Source: Holophagales bacterium (lineage in GTDB: Bacteria > Acidobacteriota > Thermoanaerobaculia > UBA5066). From it: DNA of 64,000 bases. Where the stretch lies: the NCBI GenBank assembly GCA_016719485.1, contig JADJZB010000008.1, forward strand, positions 1 to 64,000. The letters are read 5' to 3'. The notes under the pieces are model-generated. The model made no database searches. It worked only from the letters and a program-made list of their open reading frames with translations, and was not told the origin of the DNA. Positions within the stretch are counted from its first letter, which is position 1. Each line of letters begins with the position of its first letter. This document shows positions 16,451-25,202 of this stretch, one piece after another. The translations under genes and the position numbers were made by a program.

Positions 16451-16927
16451 TTACGCCGTCGCCGCGGTCGTGTCGGTCTTCCCGGCCCAGGCGCGCATCT
16501 TCCCGAGGCCGGTCCAGTCCGCGTCCACGTAGGTGATGGCGCCCGTCGGGCAGGCCTTCGCGCAGGCCGGGTCGCCGTCGCAGAGGTCGCACTTCTGCAC
16601 CTTGCCCGTCGAGGCGACGTAGTTAATCGTCCCGAAAGGGCAGGCGATCGTGCAGACCTTGCAGCCGACGCAGGTGGGCTCCAGAACGATCTTCGCGCCG
16701 GTGACGGGGTCGAGCTTGATCGCGTCCACCGGGCAGGCGATCAGGCACCAGGCCTCGTCGCACTGCGTGCAGGTGTACGGGACGAAGCGCCCCTCGTGGT
16801 GGAACGTGAAGACCTTGATGCGGGACTTCGCGATGGTGAAGCTCCCGTACTTCTCCCACGCGCAGGCCATCTCGCACTGAAGGCATCCCGTGCACTTGTT
16901 GGGGTCGATGTGGAGGGATTTCTGCAT
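16451..16927 (-). CDS. Polyferredoxin subunit of AOR (four 4Fe-4S clusters)
   Basis: 158 residues from ATG 16927 with GGAGGT well placed; the GTG nine bases upstream overlaps that site. Sixteen cysteines form four clusters: CTGCLQCEMAC, CTQCDEAWCLIAC, CVGCKVCTIACP and CDLCDGDPACAKACP. This DMSO-reductase-type four-cluster ferredoxin corresponds to AorA, the electron wire in AOR filaments. It is the first gene of the operon; 12 bases separate it from the large subunit. The promoter must lie in 16928-17042. Confidence 0.92.
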   Translation of the reverse strand: MQKSLHIDPNKCTGCLQCEMACAWEKYGSFTIAKSRIKVFTFHHEGRFVPYTCTQCDEAWCLIACPVDAIKLDPVTGAKIVLEPTCVGCKVCTIACPFGTINYVASTGKVQKCDLCDGDPACAKACPTGAITYVDADWTGLGKMRAWAGKTDTTAATA

Positions 16928-17042
16928 CGAGAGCACCTCCGGTCGAGTCCGTGCCGGACCGACGACTGGAAATCATAGTTCCAGCGACGGCGGAAGGGCC
17001 CTCTTTTCCTCTCCGAGGGTTCGGCAGACGTCGCGGCCCGCG

Positions 17043-17882
17043 TCAGCCCGGCTGGCGGCGGAGGGCGCGGGCCTGCAGGAGCAGGAACGACACGGTCGTC
17101 ACGACGCCCGCGAGCATCACGAAGAGCTCGATCCCGGGCCCCTTGGTGCCGCGGGAAGAGAAGACGAGGGCGACGACGAGGGGCGCGACGAACTGGTTCG
17201 CGAAGAGCCCCGCGAAGACGAGCCGGTTCGTCCGGTTCTCGGCGAGGAAGCCCCACAGGAAGAGCCGCGGGTTGGAGACGACGGCGACGACCGCGTAAAG
17301 CGCCATGAAGCCCATCTCGAGGGGCGAGATGCCGACCCGCGGGTCGCCGTGGACGCTGAGGTAGGTGGGGTTGGCGAGGAGGTACCCGAGGAGGCTCAGC
17401 CCGCCGGGGACGAGCGCGAGGTGGAGCAGCAGGTCGTCCAGCAGGAATGGCGACTGCGGCGTCTCCCTCGTCACGATCACGAGGTCGTAGAGGCAGAAGA
17501 GGACCAGGCCGAGAGACGTCATCGCCGACGTCAGGACGACCCCCGAGAAGCTCACCCAGACGTTCGACGGCATGAGCGCGATCATGGCCATCGACGCGAC
17601 GTTCCCTCCGAGGACGAGGCCCGTCATCGCGAAGTTCAGCGCCACCGGCCAGTCCCTGTCGTGCAGTCGGCCCTGCCGCACGAGGACGAGGACGAGGAGC
17701 GAGAACGCGGTGAACGGCGACATCACCGGCGACGACGGGGAGTAGAGGACGGGCCGCCCGAGGATCCAGGCGAGGATGACGACCGTCGTCGCGACGGCGA
17801 GGATCGCGTCGACGGCGATCGTGACACGCCTCTCGAGAGGGGCGAGCGAGGTGATGTCCCTTCGATCGTCTGCAAGCGTCAT
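17043..17882 (-). CDS. Polytopic membrane protein, unknown
   Basis: 279 residues from ATG 17882, which has an AGGAGG site; a longer frame to 17975 would remove it. About eight hydrophobic segments are visible (for example VDAILAVATTVVILAWIL, FTAFSLLVLVLV, LVLGGNVASMAMIAL, MTSLGLVLFCLYDLVIV, PLVVALVFSS, MLAGVVTTVSFLLLQA). No catalytic motif is seen. The pattern resembles N-terminal membrane sensor modules of kinases, but no output domain follows. It is divergent from the acyltransferase at 17992, with 109 bases between them. Confidence 0.65.
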   Translation of the reverse strand: MTLADDRRDITSLAPLERRVTIAVDAILAVATTVVILAWILGRPVLYSPSSPVMSPFTAFSLLVLVLVRQGRLHDRDWPVALNFAMTGLVLGGNVASMAMIALMPSNVWVSFSGVVLTSAMTSLGLVLFCLYDLVIVTRETPQSPFLLDDLLLHLALVPGGLSLLGYLLANPTYLSVHGDPRVGISPLEMGFMALYAVVAVVSNPRLFLWGFLAENRTNRLVFAGLFANQFVAPLVVALVFSSRGTKGPGIELFVMLAGVVTTVSFLLLQARALRRQPG

Positions 17883-17991
17883 CGGCGGACCTCCTCGTCT
17901 GACCCGGTTCGGATTGCGCGGACTATACCCGGGGAGGTCCATCCCTCCGGCGCGCTTCCGCCTGTTTGGGGCCACTTATGATGCGGGCGTC

Positions 17992-18837
17992 ATGTCCTTC
18001 GCCGTCTGGCTGATTGCCCGGACACCGCTCCCGCTCGCAGCAGCGCTCTCGTGGCTCTCGTCGTGGCTCTGGTGGACCGCGATTCCGGTGCGCCGGAGCC
18101 TCGCGGTGGCGAACTTCCGGGCGGCCCTTCCGGGGCTCGTCCCCGGGCCGCCGCTGCGACAGATGCTGCGCGGGATCATCCTCGGGTACTTCGAGCTCTT
18201 CCGCGAGCTCCACCGGCCGGGGACCGTGACCCTGGCGATCGACGGCGTCGAGAAGATCGTGGAACGCTCCCGGAGAGGAAGGCCGACTCTCGTCCTCGCG
18301 ACGCACCTCGGCTCCTACGACCTGATCGGGGGGCTTCTCGTGAGGCGGACCGGGGTCCCCTCGACGGTCGTCGTCAAGGTTCCGCGCGCCCCTGCCCTCG
18401 CGGCGCTCCTCGAGAAGGTGCGCACCGGCTACGGCCTCGAGATCCTGCCGAACAAGCGGGGCTCGATGGCGACGATCTACGAGCTCGCCGCCCGGGGCCA
18501 GCTGATCGGCTTCTTCCTCGACCAGCGTCTCACGCGCGGGATCCCCGTCCCGTTCTTCGGAAGGCCGGCACTGACCGCCCCGTCTCTCGCCGTCGCCGCG
18601 GCGAAGACCGGTGAGGACGTCACCTTCCTCGAGTACTGGCGGGAAGGGGTTGGGCGGCACGGCTGCCGGTTCCACGACCCTCTCTCCGTGACCGGCAACG
18701 TCGAGGAGGACACGGCCGCGTTTACGCGTCTCATCGAGGAGGCGATCCGGCGGCGGCCCCACAGCTGGCTCTGGCTGCACGACCGGTGGAAAGGGGCGCC
18801 CGAGGGGCGCGCGGCCGGCGACGAAACTCGAGGGTGA
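17992..18837 (+). CDS. LpxL/HtrB-type lipid acyltransferase
   Basis: 281 residues from ATG 17992. The acyltransferase motif H-x4-D is seen as HLGSYD (about residues 104-109), preceded by VLAT. Further family signs are RRSLAVANFRAALPG near the N terminus and GFFLDQRLTRGIPVPFFGRPA. The enzyme would add a secondary acyl chain to lipid A (or a related lipid) at the inner membrane. The N-terminal hydrophobic segment WLSSWLWW is the anchor. It is shorter than E. coli LpxL. The next gene starts five bases after its stop. Confidence 0.85.
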   Translation: MSFAVWLIARTPLPLAAALSWLSSWLWWTAIPVRRSLAVANFRAALPGLVPGPPLRQMLRGIILGYFELFRELHRPGTVTLAIDGVEKIVERSRRGRPTLVLATHLGSYDLIGGLLVRRTGVPSTVVVKVPRAPALAALLEKVRTGYGLEILPNKRGSMATIYELAARGQLIGFFLDQRLTRGIPVPFFGRPALTAPSLAVAAAKTGEDVTFLEYWREGVGRHGCRFHDPLSVTGNVEEDTAAFTRLIEEAIRRRPHSWLWLHDRWKGAPEGRAAGDETRG

Positions 18838-18842
18838 AGGGC

Positions 18843-19460
18843 ATGAGTCACGACACGGGTCCCCGTTACACGGCCGAAGAGGCGCTCGCGCGCCTCGCCG
18901 ACGGCAACGCGCGCTTCGTCCGCGGAGACGCGCGCTTCCCCACCGTGCAGAAGGAAGTCCTCGCGGCGCTCGCGAAGGGACAGCAACCCTACGCGACGAT
19001 CCTGGGCTGCAGCGACTCGCGCGTCCCCCCCGAGCTCGTTTTCGACGCCGGCTTCGGCGAACTCTTCATCGTCCGCCTCGCGGGAAACGTCCTCTCGCCC
19101 GAGGTGGCCGGCACGATGCAGTACGCCGGGACGCACCTGAAGACGCCGCTCTTCGTCGTCCTCGGCCACGAGGGTTGCGGCGCCGTCCACGCCGCCCTGC
19201 AGGTGAAGTTCCACGGCGCGCGCGATCGCAGCCGGATCGAGGAGCTCCTGCAGAACATCCTGCCGGCGCTGGACGGCATCGACCCCGAGGCCCCGCTGGA
19301 CGAGCGGATGCACGCCGCCGTGGAAGCGAACGTCCGGTGGACCCTGCGCCGGATCCGCGCGACGCCCGAAGCGCAGGCACGGGAGGCCGAAGGGATCATG
19401 AAGCTCGTCGGCGCGGTCCTGAGCCTCTCGACCGGCGTGGTCCGGTTTCTCGAGGAGTAG
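18843..19460 (+). CDS. Beta-class carbonic anhydrase
   Basis: 205 residues from ATG 18843. Zinc ligands and the catalytic dyad are intact: C56-S-D58-S-R60 and H109-E-G-C112 (CSDSR, HEGCG). It hydrates CO2 to bicarbonate in the cytosol. The N-terminal EEALARLADGNARFVRG and the SRVPPELVFDAGFGELFIVR block are typical. There is no signal peptide. It follows the acyltransferase closely and may share its transcript. It converges on the cupin gene with only five bases between the stops. Confidence 0.95.
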   Translation: MSHDTGPRYTAEEALARLADGNARFVRGDARFPTVQKEVLAALAKGQQPYATILGCSDSRVPPELVFDAGFGELFIVRLAGNVLSPEVAGTMQYAGTHLKTPLFVVLGHEGCGAVHAALQVKFHGARDRSRIEELLQNILPALDGIDPEAPLDERMHAAVEANVRWTLRRIRATPEAQAREAEGIMKLVGAVLSLSTGVVRFLEE

Positions 19461-19465
19461 CAGCC

Positions 19466-19852
19466 TCAGCCGGCCATCTTCTTCAGCATGTGGTCGATGA
19501 CCTCGCTGTGCTCGCGCTGCGGGCTGAACAGGATGACTTCGGCGTCCGCGCCCACCTTCACGGTGTGTCCGGGCGGCCAGTAGAAGAGGTCGCCGTCCAC
19601 GGGGGATTCCTGCGTGCCGTCGGCGAAGGTGACGGTGAGCTGGCCCCGCAGGACGTAGCCCCAGTGGGGAGCGTGGCACAGGTCGCCTTCGAGCCCCTGG
19701 AGGAGCGGTGCGATGTCCGTGCCGGCGCCGAGCGAGAAGTACTCGCCGCTGATCGCGCCGTACCCCGTGGCGTCGCCGAAGTCCGTCTTCTGCCTGGCGA
19801 CGGCGCCCGGGACGTCGATGCGCACCGGTATGTCTCGCTTGGCGATTCGCAT
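19466..19852 (-). CDS. Cupin-domain protein
   Basis: 128 residues from ATG 19852 with AAGGAG ahead. One cupin barrel: HAPHWGYVLRGQLTVTFADG (first motif, H and G spacing), then DGDLFYWPPGHTVKVGADAEVILFSP (second motif). Likely metal-binding, enzyme or sensor unknown. It is transcribed after the acyl-CoA dehydrogenase-like gene with a 92-base gap. Together with the divergent HxlR regulator they look like one small detoxification or catabolic unit. Confidence 0.8.
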   Translation of the reverse strand: MRIAKRDIPVRIDVPGAVARQKTDFGDATGYGAISGEYFSLGAGTDIAPLLQGLEGDLCHAPHWGYVLRGQLTVTFADGTQESPVDGDLFYWPPGHTVKVGADAEVILFSPQREHSEVIDHMLKKMAG

Positions 19853-19944
19853 GGTGTCGTTCTCCTTCTTCGTCGTGATCGGCTCGCCGGGAGCGCCTGC
19901 GTTCCCGGCACCGGGGGCGAGCGAGACCCTCGCGGACGGGGCTC

Positions 19945-21090
19945 TCACTCCACCGGGCTGAGGCCCAGCGCCACCCTCCCGGTGAAGGTGGTCTGTCGCG
20001 CGCGCGGGAGCGGGTGGAAGAGGCAGCCGTGGACGTCGCGATAGAGCCGCTCGAGGTCGGAGCTGCGGGTGTAGCCGACGCCGCCCGCGACCTCGATCGC
20101 GAGACGCACCGTCTCGATCAGCGCGCCGGTGGCCACCGTCTTGCGGGCGAGCGTGCGGCTCGCGAGATCGTCGGTGCCGGCAAACCTGAGGTCGTCGGCG
20201 TCCAGGTACGCCGCCGCGACGACGTCGGCCGCGGTCGTGTGGGCGTTGACCATCTCGCCGAGCAGCTGGAACGTGTGGGGCGCGGGACGCCCCGCGACGG
20301 CGTCCCGCGCCAGCTCGACCGCGGCATCGGCGATCCCGAGGTAGGCCGACAGGATGAGGGGCATCGCCGCGCCGATCACGACGTTCCAGACGGGGTGCCA
20401 CTGGTCGGCAGGGCGAATCAGCGACACCGCGGCATCGGGGACGAAGACCTCGTCGAGCACCACGGTGTGGGAGCCGGTGGCGCGAAGACCGAGCGTGTCC
20501 CACGTCCGCTCGATGCGGACGCCCTCGGCGCCGAACGGCACCGCGCAGTGCAGCACCTTCGGACCGTCAGGGGCGTCGCCCCAGCGGATGCTCGTCACGA
20601 GGACGTGCCCGGCCTCGCACCCGCTCGCCGGAGACTTCCGGGCGTTCACCCGGTAGCCGCCTTCGACCCGCCGGGCGCTGCCGCTGGAGGCGACCCAGTC
20701 CGAGGCTCCCGTGCTGATCAGGACGGCACGGTCGGCGACGACCTTGCGAAACAGCGCGGAGGCGTCCACCCCGTGGCGGTGCCGCCAGACCTGCGCGGCG
20801 ACGAGGTGGCAGTGCATCGAGAACGCGACGGCCGTCGAGGGGTCGCGCCGTCCGAGCTCGCGCAGGAGCCCGCCGACCTCGGCGTGCGACGCGCCGCCGC
20901 CGCCGAACTCGACCGGCACGAGGGCGCTCGTCGCTCCCGTCTTTCGAAGGCTCTCGAACGCCTCGAGTGAGATCTCGCCGCTGCGGTCGCGATCGGCGGC
21001 AGAGGGCCCGAACGTGTCTCCGATCTCACGGGCGAGCCGGGCCCAGTCGGTTCCCGTCTTCGTTGCGGTGGGGCTGGCGGTCATCGTCAT
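19945..21090 (-). CDS. Acyl-CoA dehydrogenase-family flavoprotein
   Basis: 381 residues from ATG 21090. Typical blocks: VPVEFGGGGASHAEVGGLLREL, FSMHCHLVAAQVWRH, then ISTGASDWVASSGSARRVEGGYRVNARKSPASGCEAGHVLVTS (flavin-side strand) and TWDTLGLRATGSHTVVLDEVFVP. The C-terminal part shows AIEVAGGVGYTRSSDLERLYRD. The catalytic Glu is not obvious; W/S-type entry strands and divergence from an HxlR gene point to the group D monooxygenase-like or DszC-like branch as an alternative. Substrate unknown. Confidence 0.85.
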   Translation of the reverse strand: MTMTASPTATKTGTDWARLAREIGDTFGPSAADRDRSGEISLEAFESLRKTGATSALVPVEFGGGGASHAEVGGLLRELGRRDPSTAVAFSMHCHLVAAQVWRHRHGVDASALFRKVVADRAVLISTGASDWVASSGSARRVEGGYRVNARKSPASGCEAGHVLVTSIRWGDAPDGPKVLHCAVPFGAEGVRIERTWDTLGLRATGSHTVVLDEVFVPDAAVSLIRPADQWHPVWNVVIGAAMPLILSAYLGIADAAVELARDAVAGRPAPHTFQLLGEMVNAHTTAADVVAAAYLDADDLRFAGTDDLASRTLARKTVATGALIETVRLAIEVAGGVGYTRSSDLERLYRDVHGCLFHPLPRARQTTFTGRVALGLSPVE

Positions 21091-21126
21091 GGAGCAAAGA
21101 TTGGGACCGGCAGCCGCGTGAAAACA

Positions 21127-21164
21127 GTCCAAAAACAGGACCTCGCCGGTCCAGAATGAGGACC
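21127..21164. promoter_or_regulatory. Two tandem inverted repeats between acyl-CoA dehydrogenase and hxlR genes
   Basis: The 102-base divergent spacer holds GTCC-N7-GGAC at 21127-21141 and GGTCC-N7-GGACC at 21148-21164. Arms and spacer length are the same and the centres are 22 bases apart, about two helical turns on one face. This is the form expected for a dimeric winged-helix repressor such as the neighbouring HxlR protein. The sites are seen; binding is inference. Confidence 0.55.
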
Positions 21165-21192
21165 AACAGAACCCGCTCCACGAGGTGCCGAC

Positions 21193-21894
21193 GTGACGGA
21201 ACGAAAGGCCAGCTACGGTCAGTACTGCCCGATCTCGCGGGCGCTCGACCTTCTCGGCGAGCGGTGGACGCTGCTGATCGTGCGCGACATGCTCGTCGGC
21301 ACGACCCGGTTCAACGAGCTCGCGCGCGGGCTGCCCGGCCTCTCGCGAAGTCTCCTGACGCGGAGGCTCCGACAGCTCGAACGGGCAGGCCTCGTCGAAC
21401 GCGTCCGGAACGAGTACCTACTGACCGGGTCCGGGCGCGAGCTCGAGCCGATCGTGTTCGGGATCGGCGCGTGGGGCGCGCGCTGGACCTTCGGTGATCC
21501 CGAGACCGCCGAGCTCGATGCCGAGCTCCTCGTATGGTGGATGCACACCCGGCTCGACACCTCCGAGCTCCCCGGCAGGCGGCAGGTCTTCAGCGTGCGG
21601 TTCACCGACGACAGCAGGCGGTTCTGGATCGTGATCGAGTCGGGCTCTCCCTCGGTGTGCACGACCGATCCCGGCTTCGAGGTCGACGTCACCATCCGCA
21701 CCGACGTCGGGACGCTCTACCAGGTCTGGCTGGGGCGCGTGCCCCTTCAGGACGCACTCCGTTCGGGACTCGTCGCGTTCGAAGGGGCCGCAGCACTCAC
21801 CCGCCGGATGCCGGTGATCCTCCGGTTGAGCCCCGTCGCCGCCATCGTGAGCGCGGCCCGGGAAGCCCCGCCCTCCCGGTCGCATACGACCTGA
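21193..21894 (+). CDS. HxlR-family regulator with C-terminal SCP2-like domain
   Basis: 233 residues from GTG 21193. Residues 5-100 form the HxlR winged helix (YCPISRALDLLGERWTLLIVRDMLVGTTRFNEL...SRSLLTRRLRQLERAGLVER). The remaining 130 residues, with WIVIESGSPSVCTTDPGFEVDVTIRTDVGTLYQVWLGRVPLQDAL, resemble an SCP2 sterol/lipid-binding fold, presumably the ligand pocket. Most HxlR proteins lack this extension. It is divergent from the acyl-CoA dehydrogenase-like gene and probably controls it through the paired inverted repeats at 21127-21164. Confidence 0.85.
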   Translation: MTERKASYGQYCPISRALDLLGERWTLLIVRDMLVGTTRFNELARGLPGLSRSLLTRRLRQLERAGLVERVRNEYLLTGSGRELEPIVFGIGAWGARWTFGDPETAELDAELLVWWMHTRLDTSELPGRRQVFSVRFTDDSRRFWIVIESGSPSVCTTDPGFEVDVTIRTDVGTLYQVWLGRVPLQDALRSGLVAFEGAAALTRRMPVILRLSPVAAIVSAAREAPPSRSHTT

Positions 21895-21929
21895 GTTCCA
21901 ACGCTCGAAGACAGTCCGTCTGCGACGCA

Positions 21930-21947
21930 GGGCGCCTCCGGGCGCCC
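21930..21947. terminator. Hairpin between convergent hxlR and kinase genes
   Basis: GGGCGCC (21930-21936), loop TCCG, GGCGCCC (21941-21947), placed 36 bases after the regulator stop and just before the kinase stop. It can act for both directions; there is a short CTTT on the plus side only. Confidence 0.45.
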
Positions 21948-21953
21948 CGCTCC

Positions 21954-24900
21954 CTACTTTCGGCCTCGGCCCGCCGCTGCCGCCTCCCGGGCGGCGGCGA
22001 GGTCGGCAATCGCCTGGAGGCACTCCCGCGTCTCCTTGTGTTTCTCGCCGCGGCTCGAGACGAAGAGCGGACGGGCCTCGAGGAGGTCCTTCTCGGCGGC
22101 GTCGAAGCGGCCGAGGGACGTGAAGGCCTTGCCCCGTCGCGTCAGGAGCTTGGCGACCCAGCGGGCATTCGCACCTTTGAATGCGTTGCGGGCCGCGGGC
22201 TCGACGCCGTCGAGGACCTTCACGGCCTCGGCGTTCCTGCCCTGGGCCTGCAGCACGCCGCCCGTGTTGATCGTCGTGATGAACGTGTTGGGATGCCCTT
22301 CGCCGAGGACGCGCCGGCACTTCTCCATCGCGTCCCGGTAGTACGTCTCCGCCTCCGCCAGGCGCCCCATGGCTTCGAGGACGACCCCGTAGTTGTTGAT
22401 CGACGTGAGGGTGTCGGGGTGATCGACGCCGCGGACGCGGCGTTTCTTCTCGAGGGTCTCGCTGAGGACGGGCTCCGCCTCGGCGAGCCGGTCCACGGCC
22501 TGCAAAAATCGGCCGAGGTTCCCGAGGCAGGCGATGGTGTCGGGGTGCTCCTCGCCGAGCACGCGCCGCCGCGCCGCGAGCGTCTCGCGCAGGAGCGCCT
22601 CGGCCTCGGCGTACTTGTTCAGGTCCTGCAGCAGGAGGGCGAGGTTGTTCATCGCCGCGAGCGTGTTCGGGTGGTCCGCGCCGACCGCTCTTCGGTTCTT
22701 CTCGACCGCCTCGCGCTCGTAAGGCTCCGCCTCCGCCAGCTTCCCCTGGTATTGCAGGACGTAACCCATGTTGTTGATCGCCACGATCGTGTCCGGGTGC
22801 TCCTCGCCGAGCACCCGGCGGAACTTCTCCAGCGCCTCGCGCAGGAGCGGCTCGGCTTCGACGAAGCGCCCCTGGACAAGCAGCAGGAAACCGAGGTTGT
22901 TGACGGCGGTGACGGTCTCGGGAGCCTCCTCGCCGAGCGCGCGGCGGTGCCGCCCGAGGGAGTCGCGATGGACCGCCTCGGCCTCCTCCAGCCGGCCGAG
23001 CGACTGCAGGACGAGGGCCAGGTTGCCCTGCGTCGCCAGCGCCTCCCGGTGGTCTTCGCCCAGGACACGGCGCATCTTCTCGAGCGCTTCGCGGCAGAGC
23101 GGCTCGGCCTCGGCATGCCGGCCCTGCAGATGGAGCGCGTAGCCGAGGTTGTTCATCGACACGAGGGTGAACGGGTGCTCGACGCCCAGGACGCGACGGC
23201 TCCGCTCCATCGCGTCGCGCAGGAACGGCTCGGCCTCGGCCAGCTTTCCCTGCGCGCGGAGGAGGTCGCCCTTGGCGCCGAGCGAACGGAGAGTCTCCTC
23301 GCGCCCCTCGCCCAGGACGCGCCTCCGGGTCTCGAGCGCCCGGTCCTGGAGCGGCTGCGCGGCCTCGTAGAGTCCGAGGGTCTTGTAGAGGTCGGCCAGC
23401 ACCTGGCGGAGCTGCGCGTCGACGGCCGGCTGGTCCGCGAACCGCGTGTCGATCGCCCTGACCGCCGGCTTCAGGATCGTGAGGTCGATGAGGTTGCGGG
23501 CCGCGTCGGTAGCGTTGACGCGGCTCCACTGCCCGGAAAAGCCCGCCACCTGCGCCGCGCGGGCCCGTTCGGGCACGCCGGCCTGCGCGAGCGCCCTCTC
23601 GAACCCGGCCGTGACCTCCTTCGTGAGCATCCGCCCCGCCGTCGCCGGGTCGACCTGGGCGAGCATCGCCGCCTGGAAGTCGGAGACCTTCCGGAGCTCC
23701 CCGGCCCTCATCTGAGCCTGGGCTTCCGCGGCCACGGCGCGGTCGCGCTGGCCGCGCGCGACCTTTGCCTGCCAGGCGAAGGCGACGACGCCGACGACGA
23801 GAGCTACGGCCACGGCGGATGCCGCCAGGACGCCGCCCCGATGGCGTCTCACGAACTTGCCCACGCGATACGCCGCGCCCGGTGGCGCCGCGACCACCGG
23901 CTCGCCGCCCAGGTAGCGCTGCACGTCCATCCCCAGGGCGTTGGCCGTCGGGTAGCGCCTCTGCCGGTCCTTCTCGAGCGCCCTCATGACGATCCAGTCG
24001 AGCTCACCACGGACGATTGCCGACAGGCGTTTCGGGGCCGTCTGCCGCTTCGCGGCGGCGGTCGCCAGCGTGTCGGCGGAGTGGCCGAGGCGCGTGGAGG
24101 GCTTCGGCGGGTCGACCTCGCGGATGATCCGCCGCACCTCGGCCAGCCCGGCGGCCTGCAGCTCGCGCGTGCTGAACGGCGTGGACCCGGTCAGCAGCTC
24201 GTAGAGGAGGACGCCGAGGGAATAGACGTCGGTGCGCGTGTCGATGTCGAGCGAGCCCTCGGCCTGCTCCGGGCTCATGTACTCGGGCGTGCCGATCATC
24301 GCCCCGTCCACGGTGAAGAGCGTCTCTCCGGCAGGCCTGTCCGCCATCGCCTTGGCGATGCCGAAGTCGATGACCTTGGCGTGGGGCTTTCCGTCGTGGG
24401 TCGAGACGAGGACGTTCGACGGCTTGATGTCGCGGTGGATGATCCCCTTCGTGTGGGCGTGCTGGACGGCGTTGCAGACCTGGGCGAAGAGCTCGAGCCG
24501 CGCCTCGACCGACAGCCCGTTGCGGTCGCAGTACTCCGAGATCGGAGCGCCGACGACGAGATCCATGACGAAGAAGGGGCGCCCCATCGGCGTCGCCCCC
24601 GCGTCGATGACGCGCGCGATGTTGGGGTGATCCATCATCGCGAGGGCCTGGCGCTCCAGCTCGAAGCGCGTCACGACCTTCTGCGTGTCCATCCCGGGCT
24701 TGAGGATCTTCACCGCGACGCGCCGGACGATCGGCTCCTCCTGCTCCGCGAGGAAGACCGTGCCGAAGCCGCCTTCCCCGAGCCTCTCCAGGAGCCGGTA
24801 GGGCCCGAGCTGCGTGCCCGGCCCCTCGAGGTGAGGCACGGCTCGCGCGCCGCCGGTCGCCGCGAGCGTCTCGGCGGACGAGATCGGGCCCGGTGCCCAG

Positions 24901-25058
24901 GTGTGGTCGACGGTCGGTTCGTCCGCCTGGAGGCTCGCTTCGACGCGGGCTCTCAGCGCCTCGTCGCCCCCGCAGGCCTCGTCGAGATAGTCCTTGCGGG
25001 CTGCCGGGTCGGCCAGCGCTCGCACGGCCCGCACGATGGAATCGATCTTCTGCGACAC
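21954..25058 (-). CDS. Ser/Thr protein kinase with kinesin-light-chain-type TPR repeats
   Basis: 1034 residues from GTG 25058 (MSQKIDSIV, GGGGGGAA ahead; ATG/other starts up to 25097 are possible). A short N-terminal segment with DEACGGDEALRARVEASLQA is the usual lead of these planctomycete/acidobacterial kinases. The kinase domain follows with LGEGGFGTVFLAEQ, VAVKILK, HRDIKPSNVLV, DFGIAKA and GTPEYMSPEQAEG, then one membrane helix (VLAASAVAVALVVGVVAFAW). The C-terminal half has about nine 42-residue repeats of the form RRVLGEEHPDTL..NNLG..L..QGR..EAEPL. Extracytoplasmic TPRs probably sense or scaffold partners. The 42-codon unit also gives 126-base DNA periodicity. Confidence 0.92.
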   Translation of the reverse strand: MSQKIDSIVRAVRALADPAARKDYLDEACGGDEALRARVEASLQADEPTVDHTWAPGPISSAETLAATGGARAVPHLEGPGTQLGPYRLLERLGEGGFGTVFLAEQEEPIVRRVAVKILKPGMDTQKVVTRFELERQALAMMDHPNIARVIDAGATPMGRPFFVMDLVVGAPISEYCDRNGLSVEARLELFAQVCNAVQHAHTKGIIHRDIKPSNVLVSTHDGKPHAKVIDFGIAKAMADRPAGETLFTVDGAMIGTPEYMSPEQAEGSLDIDTRTDVYSLGVLLYELLTGSTPFSTRELQAAGLAEVRRIIREVDPPKPSTRLGHSADTLATAAAKRQTAPKRLSAIVRGELDWIVMRALEKDRQRRYPTANALGMDVQRYLGGEPVVAAPPGAAYRVGKFVRRHRGGVLAASAVAVALVVGVVAFAWQAKVARGQRDRAVAAEAQAQMRAGELRKVSDFQAAMLAQVDPATAGRMLTKEVTAGFERALAQAGVPERARAAQVAGFSGQWSRVNATDAARNLIDLTILKPAVRAIDTRFADQPAVDAQLRQVLADLYKTLGLYEAAQPLQDRALETRRRVLGEGREETLRSLGAKGDLLRAQGKLAEAEPFLRDAMERSRRVLGVEHPFTLVSMNNLGYALHLQGRHAEAEPLCREALEKMRRVLGEDHREALATQGNLALVLQSLGRLEEAEAVHRDSLGRHRRALGEEAPETVTAVNNLGFLLLVQGRFVEAEPLLREALEKFRRVLGEEHPDTIVAINNMGYVLQYQGKLAEAEPYEREAVEKNRRAVGADHPNTLAAMNNLALLLQDLNKYAEAEALLRETLAARRRVLGEEHPDTIACLGNLGRFLQAVDRLAEAEPVLSETLEKKRRVRGVDHPDTLTSINNYGVVLEAMGRLAEAETYYRDAMEKCRRVLGEGHPNTFITTINTGGVLQAQGRNAEAVKVLDGVEPAARNAFKGANARWVAKLLTRRGKAFTSLGRFDAAEKDLLEARPLFVSSRGEKHKETRECLQAIADLAAAREAAAAGRGRK

Positions 25059-25202
25059 CGTTCCCCCCGTCGTTCGGCCGGGAGGATACCGTCGCACCGG
25101 CCTGGTGCAGAGGTCGGGCTGTTTCGCTGGACGGGAACGGTTCGGCGACCTGAATTGCCTGCCTCCGAACCGCCCGACACTTCCGGCCTAGAATTGATCG
25201 CC

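Noticed and set aside
15044..16978. Plus-strand frame of about 640 codons over the AOR genes
   Set aside because: Antisense to the clearly identified AOR large subunit and ferredoxin; composition is shadow-like.
22000..23400. Tandem DNA repeat of about 126 bases
   Set aside because: It is the coding consequence of 42-residue TPR units, with diverged copies; not a satellite or CRISPR.
21534..25202. 1200-codon open stretch upstream of the ankyrin lipoprotein in the same frame
   Set aside because: Antisense to the kinase. The lipoprotein signal peptide at 25203 marks the real start.
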